From: a virus
IMG/VR virus record: IMGVR_UViG_3300017763_003471
Coordinates: 62,001-126,000 of that record
Length of the DNA stretch: 64,000 bases
Reading direction: 5' to 3' (one strand)
Made by a program: the position numbers and the translations under genes. Shown in pieces: positions 1-8,639 of the stretch. Numbering within the stretch: position 1 is the first letter of the stretch; each line of letters opens with the position of its first letter. The notes beneath the pieces were generated by a model. That model did not search any database and was not told the origin of the DNA. It saw nothing but the letters and a program-made list of their open reading frames with translations.

Positions 1-722
1 TTAGTTGTAACTGTAATTACTACTATCTGTCCTTCCCTATGTGTGTCGTTAATATTCATCATAAAGTTTTCAATAAATCTAAACATATGGTCAGTAAAGA
101 ATGGCTCACCACCTAGCAAACTAAAATTAACATGACCTTGACCTACAAGTTTCTTATCCCAATATCCGTTTAATATCTCTAGTGTCTTATCAAACATTGC
201 ATCATCTGTATCTGGAAATCTTTGACCTAATTCTTTCTGCCAACGAGTACTAGAACCTCCCCAACAATAAACACATGCCATATTACATTTGTTTGTTAGT
301 TCTATTTCAATGAATTTAAAGTTATCATGTTCCATCATATCTCTATGGAACTGTTTTGCTAAATTAGGGTGATTACCTGCTTTTTGATATTGTCTTTTTA
401 AACGATAATCAAAATTCTTATTATATTCAGTTCTTACACTACTGCCACCAGCATCTTCTGTTCGCCAACAACCTACGCAATCAGGACTACGTGTACCTCC
501 ACTTAAGTCGTACTTTCTTTTTTGAAGTATAGGGTGATTGAATAAGAAATCTTCTGTAAGTGTATTGTAATCAAACGTAAGTTCTTCCATTTGTTTGTTA
601 GTGTATTGAGTTTTACAACACCACTTAACAGTTCTTTGAGGTAAGGATATAATAATGTCGTTCCAGTTTTTGAAACACATCGTATTATATAAATTATGAA
701 GATTTGGATTTATTTCATTCAT
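1..722 (-). CDS. Radical SAM protein, 3' end outside window
   Basis: Open frame that starts at 722 and runs off the left edge; the start ATG overlaps the stop of the upstream gene (ATGA). About residue 140 it has CNMACVYC, the CxxxCxxC motif that binds the radical SAM 4Fe-4S cluster. Before it lie a CC pair and a CVGCW motif, the same layout as the second radical SAM protein at 46097-47449. This N-terminal architecture occurs in unassigned radical SAM proteins of marine phages. Substrate unknown. The C-terminal part, which might hold auxiliary cluster cysteines, is not in the window. Confidence 0.85.
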   Translation of the reverse strand, partial: MNEINPNLHNLYNTMCFKNWNDIIISLPQRTVKWCCKTQYTNKQMEELTFDYNTLTEDFLFNHPILQKRKYDLSGGTRSPDCVGCWRTEDAGGSSVRTEYNKNFDYRLKRQYQKAGNHPNLAKQFHRDMMEHDNFKFIEIELTNKCNMACVYCWGGSSTRWQKELGQRFPDTDDAMFDKTLEILNGYWDKKLVGQGHVNFSLLGGEPFFTDHMFRFIENFMMNINDTHREGQIVVITVTT

Positions 723-3700
723 TTTTTCTTTGTACGCAGTAGCTTCTTAGGTTTCCCATCTTTATCTACATCATTACCAAACTTTTTAGCTTGTTTAGTA
801 ATTTCGTTGGGACCTACGTCAACTGTGGTATTTATGCCAGGTATAACTCTACCTACGCCAGCCGCTTCTTTAACATCTTTTATACTGAATACTTTCTTAA
901 TTGCTTGTACTGTATTTGCAGTAGTTGTTGTGTGATGTTTAATTGCGATACCACCAGCTGATTGCCATGCATCGACATTCTTACCAAAATCATCAATTAA
1001 CAAGTTCGGACTACCGTCTTGTTTCTTTGCATATTTTGATTTATTATGGTCAATGATAACTTGCTCTGGTTTAAAGAAGTTTAAATGTTTTCTCACCCAC
1101 TCTCTTTTGCCAGGATCTACGTTAGGATCATTTGCTAGAGGGGAACTCAATATTTTGTATTTGCCTTTTACAGCCTTAATTGTTTGTAGCAAATCTTTGT
1201 AACCTGCTAATGTTGGCAAGTCTTCCCAGAAGTTTGGAGTACTAACAATCTTCTTTAATGCTTTGCCTATATCTTTCTTTGGTATATCTCTGTATGACTT
1301 AACGCCAACTAGTCTAGCCCATTCATTGAAGAAATCAACTAACACACCGTCCATATCAACATATACATCTGGTGTAGATGTCTCTGCTTCTGTTGTCGTT
1401 GTTGGCTTTGTACTTTTCTTATTCTTAAAACTATCGTACTTATTTTTTGCCCAATTATATGCCGCACCTGTTGATGTAACTCCACCTGCTATCTTAGGTG
1501 CAGGGTCATTTCTCAGAAACTTCGCTACATGAGGTGCCGCCATTCTGGCGCCATGTGCTATTGCTTGTCCAACAGGAACTATCCATTCATCTGTCTTATC
1601 TTTATCTAAACCTTTTTCTATTGCTCCCATGTAATCAGGTATCTTTGTCTTAACCCATGGGCCTCTGTGCATAAATCTTGCACTCATCATAACATTTACA
1701 CCACGTAATTCTTCTGGATCAAATATCATTACTTGATATTGTCTCTTTTCATTATCAACACCTACTACTTCTACATTCATTTCATCATACTTCTTACCTT
1801 TGTAAGTAATACCATGTCCTGTCATAAATCTAGCAACCGCTTCGAATAGTGCATTTTCTCTAACTGGAACTTTGCTTAGTAGTTGTTCTTTGCTTAGTTT
1901 ATAGTTAGATTTCATCCACTCATCTTTTAAATCAGCAATCATCTTACCAAGATTAGGACCAGCTACATAACCTCTTGCTAGTAAGTCTTTACCATTGATT
2001 GGGAAGTCTGGTTGTTCAAATCCGTGTACTGCATCATATACATCATTCTTACCATGCATGTTTGCCCATGCAAGTAAATGGTCTTGTGATGCACCATTGA
2101 TAATCATATCTTGTGCTTGTTTTGAATTTATGTTTTCACCTTTGTGCTTGATTAAGAAGTCAAACATTTCTCTATCGTAATTGCTCATCTTCCAATCTCT
2201 TGCAATACCACTACTGTCTAGCATTCTTGCAAGTGCAATAATAGGTCCTGTAGGCTCACCTAGTTTAGCTGGATTGATACCTTCAAGTCCAATCTTACTT
2301 GATACGCCTGTCTTGTTCATCCACTCAAGTGCTTCTTTGGCACTTGAACCCATTAACAATTTGCCCATTTCTTGCCAAATTCTTTCAACAGATAAACCTG
2401 TCATACCGTCTGCATTATCTTTGATTGCATTTAATGTAGTATCGTCCCACTTTGGACTATCTAACTTAGATTGAAATCTAAAGTATCTTAAGATACGCAA
2501 ATAATCTTCTTTAATTCTTTCTTCTGGATCCCCTACGAACCTACTTACTTTATCTTGTAAATCGTCCATACCACCATTGTAATCATGTACTGTACCGTCC
2601 ATGTCCATTGACATTGCGTTATATGTTAAATCTCTACGTTTAGCATCTTCTTCCCATGAACGTACAAATTCTACATCAGCATGTCTACCATCTGTATTTG
2701 TATCTGCACGTAAAGTTGTTATTTCAAAATCTTCTCCATCAATAACCGCAGTTATTGTACCATGTTCTATACCTGTAGGAATATGTCTTATGCCTTCTTT
2801 ATCAAGCATAGCAATCATTTCATCTGGTGTAGCATCTGTGGCAAAGTCAATATCTTTTGGCTCTTTACCTAATGCGATATCTCTTACTGCACCACCAACA
2901 ATTCTTACTTCGTGTTTATTCTTTTTAAATACTTTATCTAGTTTACGAATAGCAGGAGTAATAATAGATTTAACATTTAGTGCTTCTTCGTTTAAAGACT
3001 CTTTAACTGAGTTTTCAAACATTGCGTTACCAAACATATCAAGGTATTCTTTTTCAAGTTCACGATAGTTTATTTTGTTGTTTGTTTGCATTGCTAACAT
3101 TTGTGCATAATAGGCAAGTGAATGTCTTAACTTACCATTAGTTTCTTTATACTTTCTTGTAAGTATCTTATGCATCATCTGTGCCATATTCATATATGCT
3201 TTTTTATTAATTACATGACTCATCTTACGAGAAAGTAAACCGAAAGGTGTTTCTTCTTTTATGCCATGCTTTTTTCTAAATGCTTTTAAATCATCTTCTG
3301 CATCTTTACTTCTTTTCTTAGATGCCTCAGCATCTTTAACATTATCTGAATGCATCTTATCTACATCGATGCCTTTTCTTTTTAATTGCTTGTTAAAGTT
3401 TGCTCTGCCAAACGCCTCACCTACTACTGATTTTAATTCATCAGGTAATAATGCGATAGCTTGTTTTCTTAAATTCTGATTACCCTTTGTCATAACTCTT
3501 AGCAAATCTGCCTTTTCAGCATGATACACTTTAGCAAACTTAGGGTCATTTTTACCTATGTCTCTGCCATTGCTTATCAAGTCTGCATACTTAACTGTTT
3601 GTGCTTCTGCACTAACACCTGCTAGTTTATCTCTATCGATTGCTTTACGTGTTTTTCTATTACCGTCTTCTGGTTTACTTACATCAGTAAGTTCAACAAC

Positions 3701-4369
3701 TAGTTTAGCAATCTTAGGACCAAATTCTCTTGTTACATCTACTGGTGTAACACTTGTATCTTCAACTGTATCATGTAATAAAGCGGCCGCTTGTTGTTCT
3801 ACAGTACCGCCTGCTTGTTTTACTATGTTTCTAACTTCATCTAAATGGACATAATAAGGATCACCAGTGTACTTTCTCTGATGGTCTTTGTGTGCCTCTT
3901 GTGCAAACTTCTCTGCTTTTTGAATCACGTCCATTGACTCTTCCTCTTCTGTGTAGATATCTTTGAAGTATACACTAGGAAATTTTAAAGTCAAGGATAA
4001 AAGTTCATGCACATCAACATTTGCACGTAAAATACTTACGTTTCTATTTGAGTTTAAAGCGGCTAACCATCTATGATGACCATCTATAATCCAATCGTCA
4101 CTACTTGCTAGTAGAGGTTTTGGGTTCTGTCCATCATTTTCTCTATTCTTGTTTAATTGTCTTTCAACGCCTTGGTCTGAAAATTCTGATTGTACTGGTT
4201 TTAAATCTTTTGCATGTACTACTTGTGGTCTTAATGTGACACCATTCTTTTTAAGATAAGATTTATATGCATCATAATCTGTAGATTTCACTTGAGGCAT
4301 TTTGTCTCTAGTGATACCCATAGTATCTTCTGGTTTGGGCTTTTCTATTTTAAATTCGTGCAATCGCAT
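719..4369 (-). CDS. Four-domain fusion: ParB-like / HD ppGpp-hydrolase-like / CCA nucleotidyltransferase / HAD
   Basis: 1216 residues. Residues ~45-120 look like a ParB/sulfiredoxin-type domain (IIDGHHRWLAAL). Residues ~145-300 form an HD domain of the RelA/SpoT/MESH1 type (AALLHDTVEDT, later KYADLISNGRD), which in that family hydrolyses (p)ppGpp. Residues ~470-850 match the CCA-adding/poly(A) polymerase head (GGAVRD, DIDFA) and neck. Residues ~1000-1160 are a HAD phosphatase domain (VDMDGVLVDF, later LLIDDFG) of the nucleotidase kind. The start MRLHEFKIE resembles the N-termini of the next two genes and T4 capsid-targeting peptides, so packaging into the head is possible. Such a fusion is far longer than any one of these families. 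Domains are clear; the joint role is unknown. Confidence 0.85.
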   Translation of the reverse strand: MRLHEFKIEKPKPEDTMGITRDKMPQVKSTDYDAYKSYLKKNGVTLRPQVVHAKDLKPVQSEFSDQGVERQLNKNRENDGQNPKPLLASSDDWIIDGHHRWLAALNSNRNVSILRANVDVHELLSLTLKFPSVYFKDIYTEEEESMDVIQKAEKFAQEAHKDHQRKYTGDPYYVHLDEVRNIVKQAGGTVEQQAAALLHDTVEDTSVTPVDVTREFGPKIAKLVVELTDVSKPEDGNRKTRKAIDRDKLAGVSAEAQTVKYADLISNGRDIGKNDPKFAKVYHAEKADLLRVMTKGNQNLRKQAIALLPDELKSVVGEAFGRANFNKQLKRKGIDVDKMHSDNVKDAEASKKRSKDAEDDLKAFRKKHGIKEETPFGLLSRKMSHVINKKAYMNMAQMMHKILTRKYKETNGKLRHSLAYYAQMLAMQTNNKINYRELEKEYLDMFGNAMFENSVKESLNEEALNVKSIITPAIRKLDKVFKKNKHEVRIVGGAVRDIALGKEPKDIDFATDATPDEMIAMLDKEGIRHIPTGIEHGTITAVIDGEDFEITTLRADTNTDGRHADVEFVRSWEEDAKRRDLTYNAMSMDMDGTVHDYNGGMDDLQDKVSRFVGDPEERIKEDYLRILRYFRFQSKLDSPKWDDTTLNAIKDNADGMTGLSVERIWQEMGKLLMGSSAKEALEWMNKTGVSSKIGLEGINPAKLGEPTGPIIALARMLDSSGIARDWKMSNYDREMFDFLIKHKGENINSKQAQDMIINGASQDHLLAWANMHGKNDVYDAVHGFEQPDFPINGKDLLARGYVAGPNLGKMIADLKDEWMKSNYKLSKEQLLSKVPVRENALFEAVARFMTGHGITYKGKKYDEMNVEVVGVDNEKRQYQVMIFDPEELRGVNVMMSARFMHRGPWVKTKIPDYMGAIEKGLDKDKTDEWIVPVGQAIAHGARMAAPHVAKFLRNDPAPKIAGGVTSTGAAYNWAKNKYDSFKNKKSTKPTTTTEAETSTPDVYVDMDGVLVDFFNEWARLVGVKSYRDIPKKDIGKALKKIVSTPNFWEDLPTLAGYKDLLQTIKAVKGKYKILSSPLANDPNVDPGKREWVRKHLNFFKPEQVIIDHNKSKYAKKQDGSPNLLIDDFGKNVDAWQSAGGIAIKHHTTTTANTVQAIKKVFSIKDVKEAAGVGRVIPGINTTVDVGPNEITKQAKKFGNDVDKDGKPKKLLRTKKK

Positions 4370-4384
4370 TTAAAACAATCCTAA

Positions 4385-5893
4385 TTATGCAACATTTCTA
4401 TCTAAGCTGGCCATATTTGCGCCTGCATTTTTGCCAAAGTCAGGCTTTTTTAATTGCATTTGTTTTACAATTTTCATGAAACCTTCTTTAGTTCTTAGAT
4501 ATTGTTTAATCATTTCTTTTTGTTCTGGTCTTGCTATATCATGATACGCCATTGTAAATCTTTTTGCAAGTTCAGGTGTAACTTTAATGTCTCCACCATC
4601 TTTAAACTTAATTGGGAAAGGCATATTGTCATTACGTGCGGCTAAGTTATCTAATACTCTTAAAGGATCAGATTGTTTAACAGGCTTACCTTTTTCATAT
4701 TCTACGATTAAATAAAAATCATCTTCTGAAACTTCATCTTCTGACATACCATCACCTACTGCTGGTTGTTTCTTAGCAAGTTTCTTATTACCATAACCAC
4801 CTAAACTAGATAGAGGTTTATTGCTACTGATTTTGTATTCACCTAAGTCTGTCTGCATATCAACTAGAGTAGCGGCCATATCACCCATTGCTAGAGATAC
4901 TTTGTCGCCTCTTTTGTATAAGAAAAATTTAACGCCTGCTGGAATACCTTCTGCACTGATTTGTTGCATTGAAAATTTTGATAGATTATATTTCTCTGAC
5001 TTAGTACGTCTACCCATTTTAAATGGCTTATACTTCTCACCACGTTTAAATGCTGAGTCATACCAAAGATGTACAGTATCACCTGCTTTTAGTTCATTGA
5101 ACACTGCAAGTTTTTCTTCATCAGAAATTCTTCTCATTGGTTTAGGTGTTTCATCTTCTTTAACAGTACCTTCTTTATCTCCCACTTTTTTACCAGGAGC
5201 ATTATAAACTGTTCCACCTTTTTGTTTTTGCATACTTCTCATTTTTTCTTTTGAGCCTTTAGCAACATACTCACCATCAATAACAAGTCCGTACATTGTA
5301 GATTTTGGTATTGGCATTTCTTCTACTTTTGTTTCTTTTACATACCCTTTTGATTTTAATTGTTTCTCAAAACTTTCTAAGTCTTTTGCATTCTTAAAAG
5401 TACTCATGTCATAGAAACGAGAACCATCTTTATGTGTTTTCTCTCCATCATGAAAGTTTACAACATACTTTGCTTTGCCTACATTTGACATAGTATTATA
5501 TGTTTTAGACTCTACAGGAAATTCTTTATTAGATGTTTTAAAATTCTTTTTACGCATAACAGTTTTAGCAACTAAGTCTAATTCTTCGTTGTCTCTGTCC
5601 CACTTCAATACAAAAGGAATATTGATATCGCTTTCTAAGTCTTTCATTACTGCCTCAGCATCAGGGCCCATTTGTGCAATAGGTTTGCCCCAACGTCTGT
5701 ATTCTTTTCTAAACATGTTTACTAATTCTGACATTGTAATTGGATTACCATTACGGTCATCATTTGCTCTATCAATAAAATGCCTAGTAAATTCTACATC
5801 GATATTAAGACTAGCGAATAATTTGTCTAGTGCTTTCTCTAAAGCATTTAACTGAGCATTAGTTATCGGTTGTTCTACTTCATCTAATCTCAT
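4385..5893 (-). CDS. Unknown protein with MRL-type N-terminus, possible head-packaged protein
   Basis: 502 residues, no function recognised. It starts MRLDEVEQP, like its two neighbours. Residues ~35-120 form a compact section (HFIDRANDDRNG, then a predicted beta part IPFVLKWDRDNEELDLV) that could be a small enzyme fold. The rest is lysine-rich and charged, with a C-terminal KKPDFGKNAG segment. It overlaps the upstream gene by 4 bp (stop 5893/start region) and is 15 bp from the fusion gene downstream, so the three are probably one late operon read from the GATAAATA motif at 7038. High charge fits an internal head protein; this is inference. Confidence 0.7.
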   Translation of the reverse strand: MRLDEVEQPITNAQLNALEKALDKLFASLNIDVEFTRHFIDRANDDRNGNPITMSELVNMFRKEYRRWGKPIAQMGPDAEAVMKDLESDINIPFVLKWDRDNEELDLVAKTVMRKKNFKTSNKEFPVESKTYNTMSNVGKAKYVVNFHDGEKTHKDGSRFYDMSTFKNAKDLESFEKQLKSKGYVKETKVEEMPIPKSTMYGLVIDGEYVAKGSKEKMRSMQKQKGGTVYNAPGKKVGDKEGTVKEDETPKPMRRISDEEKLAVFNELKAGDTVHLWYDSAFKRGEKYKPFKMGRRTKSEKYNLSKFSMQQISAEGIPAGVKFFLYKRGDKVSLAMGDMAATLVDMQTDLGEYKISSNKPLSSLGGYGNKKLAKKQPAVGDGMSEDEVSEDDFYLIVEYEKGKPVKQSDPLRVLDNLAARNDNMPFPIKFKDGGDIKVTPELAKRFTMAYHDIARPEQKEMIKQYLRTKEGFMKIVKQMQLKKPDFGKNAGANMASLDRNVA

Positions 5894-7008
5894 TTTATTT
5901 TTCCTTGTGTGTTTTTCAAAACTTTTATTTCTTTTTGCAATACTTCTATCGCTTTTGTTAGTTTTGATAATTCTTGTTCGTGTTTGAAGTCGGTCTTATC
6001 ACCGTCTCTTTCGTTCTTTTCTACATCTGCTAGTAAGGCTGATAACACATTGTCTGCTTGTGGATATTTAGTTTTTAAATGAACCAATGCTCTTGCAGTT
6101 TTTGGGTCGAACCCTTTTAGTAAATCTGCATCATCTTCCTTTTCATCCATTTTAGATAGTTTGGCCGCTATAGCCATCTGTCTACGTTTTGCTTTGCTCT
6201 TACCCTTAAATTGGGGAGCATCACTTTTGTAGAAATCTTTTACTACATCACCCATTGGTGTTCTCTTAGTAATCTTTTCTTCAACATCGTGTGTAAGTTG
6301 GGCTTCCATTATCGCTTCGTATAATGATGGCTCTTCCCAATTTTCACTTGTAATACCGCTTTGTAATTTGTTTTGAAACAACTGCATTACGTCTTTTGGA
6401 ATATTAGGATTGCCATATAAATCTTGTAAAATCTGTTCTAATTGTGACTCGTCTGCTTTAGCAATCATGTCACGAATTTGTGTAGCACTATTGATTGCTT
6501 TTCCTCTAAGTGTAAACTTAAATGTAGGAACTGTAGTAATATATGAATGGTCACGTAATGGTTTTGCATTCTTCATACCTGGCCATTTCTGCATGTGAGC
6601 AGGTTGACCTTTCTTAGCACCTCTAGTTAATAGAGCCATACCAACGTCTGGAAAGTTAAATCTAGGGTCTTCTGCCATATCTTTCTCTGATACTGCATAA
6701 ACTATTACTGTTTTATCTGGGTCAAATCTATCTGTAATCTCTGTAGCAACATAAGGAACTTTACACTGAACGATAGAATTAGGGTCTACTCCAGCTAATT
6801 GCATCATCTTTTTCTTCTCTTGGAATGTAAAAGGTGACTTATGATTATCTGTTTTATCAGAAGATGCTATAAACACCTGTGCGCCTTTGTATTTTTGCTT
6901 TAGATACTTGAATACTTTCCCGTGCCCAATGTGAAATGGGTGAAATCTTCCTGGATAAATCACAACAAGATTAGTATTTTCGTTCTCAAATAAGTCGTAT
7001 AGTCTCAT
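5890..7008 (-). CDS. NadM/cytidylyltransferase-like nucleotidyltransferase with long C-terminal tail
   Basis: 372 residues. Residues 14-190 carry the cytidylyltransferase-like signature: GRFHPFHIGH (HxGH at 26-29), as in nicotinamide-nucleotide adenylyltransferases of the NadM type, which make NAD from NMN and ATP. The C-terminal ~140 residues are charged and include FKGKSKAKRRQMAIAAKL and a terminal coiled coil. The N-terminus MRLYDLFENEN resembles the T4 Alt start MELITELFDE and has an L-x-E site, so it may be a capsid-targeting leader cut by a prohead protease. First gene behind a strong terminator and a late promoter motif 30 bp upstream. Confidence 0.82.
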   Translation of the reverse strand: MRLYDLFENENTNLVVIYPGRFHPFHIGHGKVFKYLKQKYKGAQVFIASSDKTDNHKSPFTFQEKKKMMQLAGVDPNSIVQCKVPYVATEITDRFDPDKTVIVYAVSEKDMAEDPRFNFPDVGMALLTRGAKKGQPAHMQKWPGMKNAKPLRDHSYITTVPTFKFTLRGKAINSATQIRDMIAKADESQLEQILQDLYGNPNIPKDVMQLFQNKLQSGITSENWEEPSLYEAIMEAQLTHDVEEKITKRTPMGDVVKDFYKSDAPQFKGKSKAKRRQMAIAAKLSKMDEKEDDADLLKGFDPKTARALVHLKTKYPQADNVLSALLADVEKNERDGDKTDFKHEQELSKLTKAIEVLQKEIKVLKNTQGKIK

Positions 7009-7037
7009 GTTTTGTTCCTATAATTAACTGCTATGTG

Positions 7038-7045
7038 TATTTATC
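7038..7045 (-). promoter_or_regulatory. T4-like late promoter motif
   Basis: GATAAATA on the minus strand, 30 bp before the nucleotidyltransferase start at 7008 and just downstream of a rho-independent terminator. The position suits initiation of the three MRL-type genes as a late unit. Confidence 0.6.
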
Positions 7046-7053
7046 TTTAAATT

Positions 7054-7080
7054 AAAAAAAAGACCCACACGGAGTGGGCC
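7054..7080 (-). terminator. Rho-independent terminator
   Basis: On the minus strand a 7-bp stem (GGCCCAC / GTGGGTC, one G-U pair) with a 5-nt loop is followed by eight T. It ends the small-gene operon above (7113-7842 and further) before the late unit at 7008. Confidence 0.85.
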
Positions 7081-7112
7081 AAGTTGTGCTTGAAAGGAAT
7101 CAAAACAAGCTA

Positions 7113-7241
7113 TTAAAAGAATTCAGTAACTTTCAGAGTTGGATTAAAGAAATAGTATATATTCGCTGAAATCATAAGACCTGTAAGTAATAGGCCAAAG
7201 ATAGTACTTTTAGTAAATTTTATGTTATTTGGATGTTGCAT
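7113..7241 (-). CDS. Small single-pass membrane protein (42 aa)
   Basis: A strong ribosome site (AGGAGG, 6 bp before the ATG at 7241) supports this 42-residue protein. Residues ~13-32 form one hydrophobic segment (STIFGLLLTGLMISANIYYFF) flanked by a basic N-terminus, so it should sit in the inner membrane with the N-terminus inside. It starts 8 bp after the stop of the 65-aa gene upstream. No family recognised. Confidence 0.75.
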   Translation of the reverse strand: MQHPNNIKFTKSTIFGLLLTGLMISANIYYFFNPTLKVTEFF

Positions 7242-7249
7242 ATCGCCTC

Positions 7250-7447
7250 CTAGTCTAAATCACACTGCCAATAAGTGCCGTCAAACCAAGCACGTAGACC
7301 ACCTAACGGATAATCTTTATGCTCAAAGAATATAAAAGGACGACCCTTTGCATCTATTTTCTGTTCTATGATACTAGCCTCGTCCATTGGTATTAGACGT
7401 TCTTCACCAGTATCGCTATAATAAGCACTATTAAAAATTCTAATCAT
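7250..7447 (-). CDS. Small unknown protein (65 aa)
   Basis: Start chosen at 7447 (MIRIFNSAYYSD), where ATG overlaps the stop of the upstream gene as TAATG; a longer in-frame start at 7492 would lie inside that gene. The sequence predicts mixed alpha/beta with no motif. Part of the early small-gene operon behind the promoter at 7875-7902. Confidence 0.75.
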   Translation of the reverse strand: MIRIFNSAYYSDTGEERLIPMDEASIIEQKIDAKGRPFIFFEHKDYPLGGLRAWFDGTYWQCDLD

Positions 7448-7842
7448 TATGCGGCCTCGTTTATATATTTTTCTGACATAGCACGAATGCAAATTTTATA
7501 GTTCTCTTGTGTAGGCTTCATACCGTTTTGCTTACACAATTTCTTTGCTTGAGGAGTCATAAAACCTTTTGCCTCTAGCATGTCTAATGGTGACTTACCA
7601 GCTTTGTAACCTTCAGCAAATTCTTCAACTGTGAAGTTTTTAACTAGGAAGTTCTTAAAAGCACCTTGAAAAAATACGTACTTGAAACGAGCAATGAATA
7701 GTTCTACTGGCATTCCAATACGTGAAGGATGAATTTTATCTTTGCCATAAACTTCTTCATATGAAGGCTGACCTTCATATGTACCGTGATACATTAAGTA
7801 TCCACCGTGATAATGAAATTTTTCTTTGTCAAACTGTGTCAT
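7447..7842 (-). CDS. Unknown protein (131 aa)
   Basis: Soluble protein, no membrane segment. The N-terminal half is aromatic-rich (FHYHGGYLMYHGTY), and the C-terminal half contains GYKAGKSPLDMLEAKGFMT, suggestive of a small helical domain. It is the first gene after the sigma70-type promoter with the palindromic spacer at 7875-7902, so probably early expressed. Family unknown. Confidence 0.75.
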   Translation of the reverse strand: MTQFDKEKFHYHGGYLMYHGTYEGQPSYEEVYGKDKIHPSRIGMPVELFIARFKYVFFQGAFKNFLVKNFTVEEFAEGYKAGKSPLDMLEAKGFMTPQAKKLCKQNGMKPTQENYKICIRAMSEKYINEAA

Positions 7843-7874
7843 AATGATTCTCTCCTTCTCTTGATTACTTAACT

Positions 7875-7902
7875 AATATAGCACGATTCGTGATATTGTC
7901 AA
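7875..7902 (-). promoter_or_regulatory. Early sigma70-type promoter with palindromic spacer
   Basis: Minus strand: -35 TTGACA (7897-7902), 16-bp spacer, -10 TATATT (7875-7880). The spacer holds CACGAATCGTG, an 11-bp inverted repeat shared with other promoters in the window and containing a GANTC site. Confidence 0.8.
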
Positions 7903-7905
7903 GTT

Positions 7906-8088
7906 TTAGTCGAAAAAATTACCTTCTACCCACTTATATCCTGTCGTGCCTTCTTCGAACCAAGCACCGTCTTTTGAAACAGGATTAGACCAAAGCAATT
8001 CTTTATTTGCTTTCTCCATAACATCAAGACCTTTCTCTGCTTTTGCTTTGAAAGTCTTACCATATGCTTTAAACGTAAATGTAATCAT
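7906..8088 (-). CDS. Small unknown protein (60 aa)
   Basis: Starts at 8088 with GGAG 8 bp upstream. A beta-rich N-terminus (MITFTFKAYGKTFKA) is followed by a short helix and a tryptophan-rich end. Lies just upstream of the promoter at 7875-7902 and after the 156-aa gene, probably cotranscribed with it. No family recognised. Confidence 0.7.
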   Translation of the reverse strand: MITFTFKAYGKTFKAKAEKGLDVMEKANKELLWSNPVSKDGAWFEEGTTGYKWVEGNFFD

Positions 8089-8101
8089 TATATCTCCTAT
8101 A

Positions 8102-8572
8102 TTAAACTAGACTTGTACGGGTATCGCCTTCAATTTTAAGGACGCATTCGCCTGTACTAAGGTTATCAACATTACCAACAAACTTACCAATAAGATGTTC
8201 ATATTCTGTTCCTTCCTGGAATCCACCAACGATATAACCACGTTTCATATACCAATCGCCTTTGCTATTCTTACGAATAACATTATCAAGGTATAATGTT
8301 TCCCAACCTTTTGGGTCGTACTCTTTTTGTGATTTTACAAATTCTGACTCAAAGTTACCATCAACTTGATAACAATCAAAGAAGTTTTCTTCGTATGCAT
8401 TGTTTGAAGATGTAACTAAATCTATAACAGATGAAGCCTCATCATAACTGCTGGCTTCGACAACATAGGTGCTACCACCTTTGTTCTTCCAATAAGAACT
8501 CTCACCGTCCCAATCTGAATTATGAGCGGCATAGTTTTCACGGATAGCAGTTTCGATAACATATTTGTTCAT
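8102..8572 (-). CDS. Unknown acidic protein (156 aa)
   Basis: Start set at 8572 (MNKYVIETAIRENYAAHN) because AAGGAGA lies 7 bp upstream and the earlier in-frame ATGs would fall at the transcription start of the promoter at 8597-8624. Acidic and aromatic-rich; strongly acidic small early proteins are sometimes DNA mimics or host inhibitors, but no family evidence supports that here. Confidence 0.75.
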   Translation of the reverse strand: MNKYVIETAIRENYAAHNSDWDGESSYWKNKGGSTYVVEASSYDEASSVIDLVTSSNNAYEENFFDCYQVDGNFESEFVKSQKEYDPKGWETLYLDNVIRKNSKGDWYMKRGYIVGGFQEGTEYEHLIGKFVGNVDNLSTGECVLKIEGDTRTSLV

Positions 8573-8596
8573 AACTTTCTCCTTCATCATGTATAT

Positions 8597-8624
8597 AATA
8601 TAACACGATTCGGAGATATGTCAA
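8597..8624 (-). promoter_or_regulatory. Early sigma70-type promoter, palindrome half-site
   Basis: -35 TTGACA (8619-8624), 16-bp spacer, -10 TATATT (8597-8602). The spacer keeps CGAATCGTG, one complete half of the palindrome; the other half is degenerate. Confidence 0.78.
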
Positions 8625-8639
8625 GTTTTTAGGTATGAT

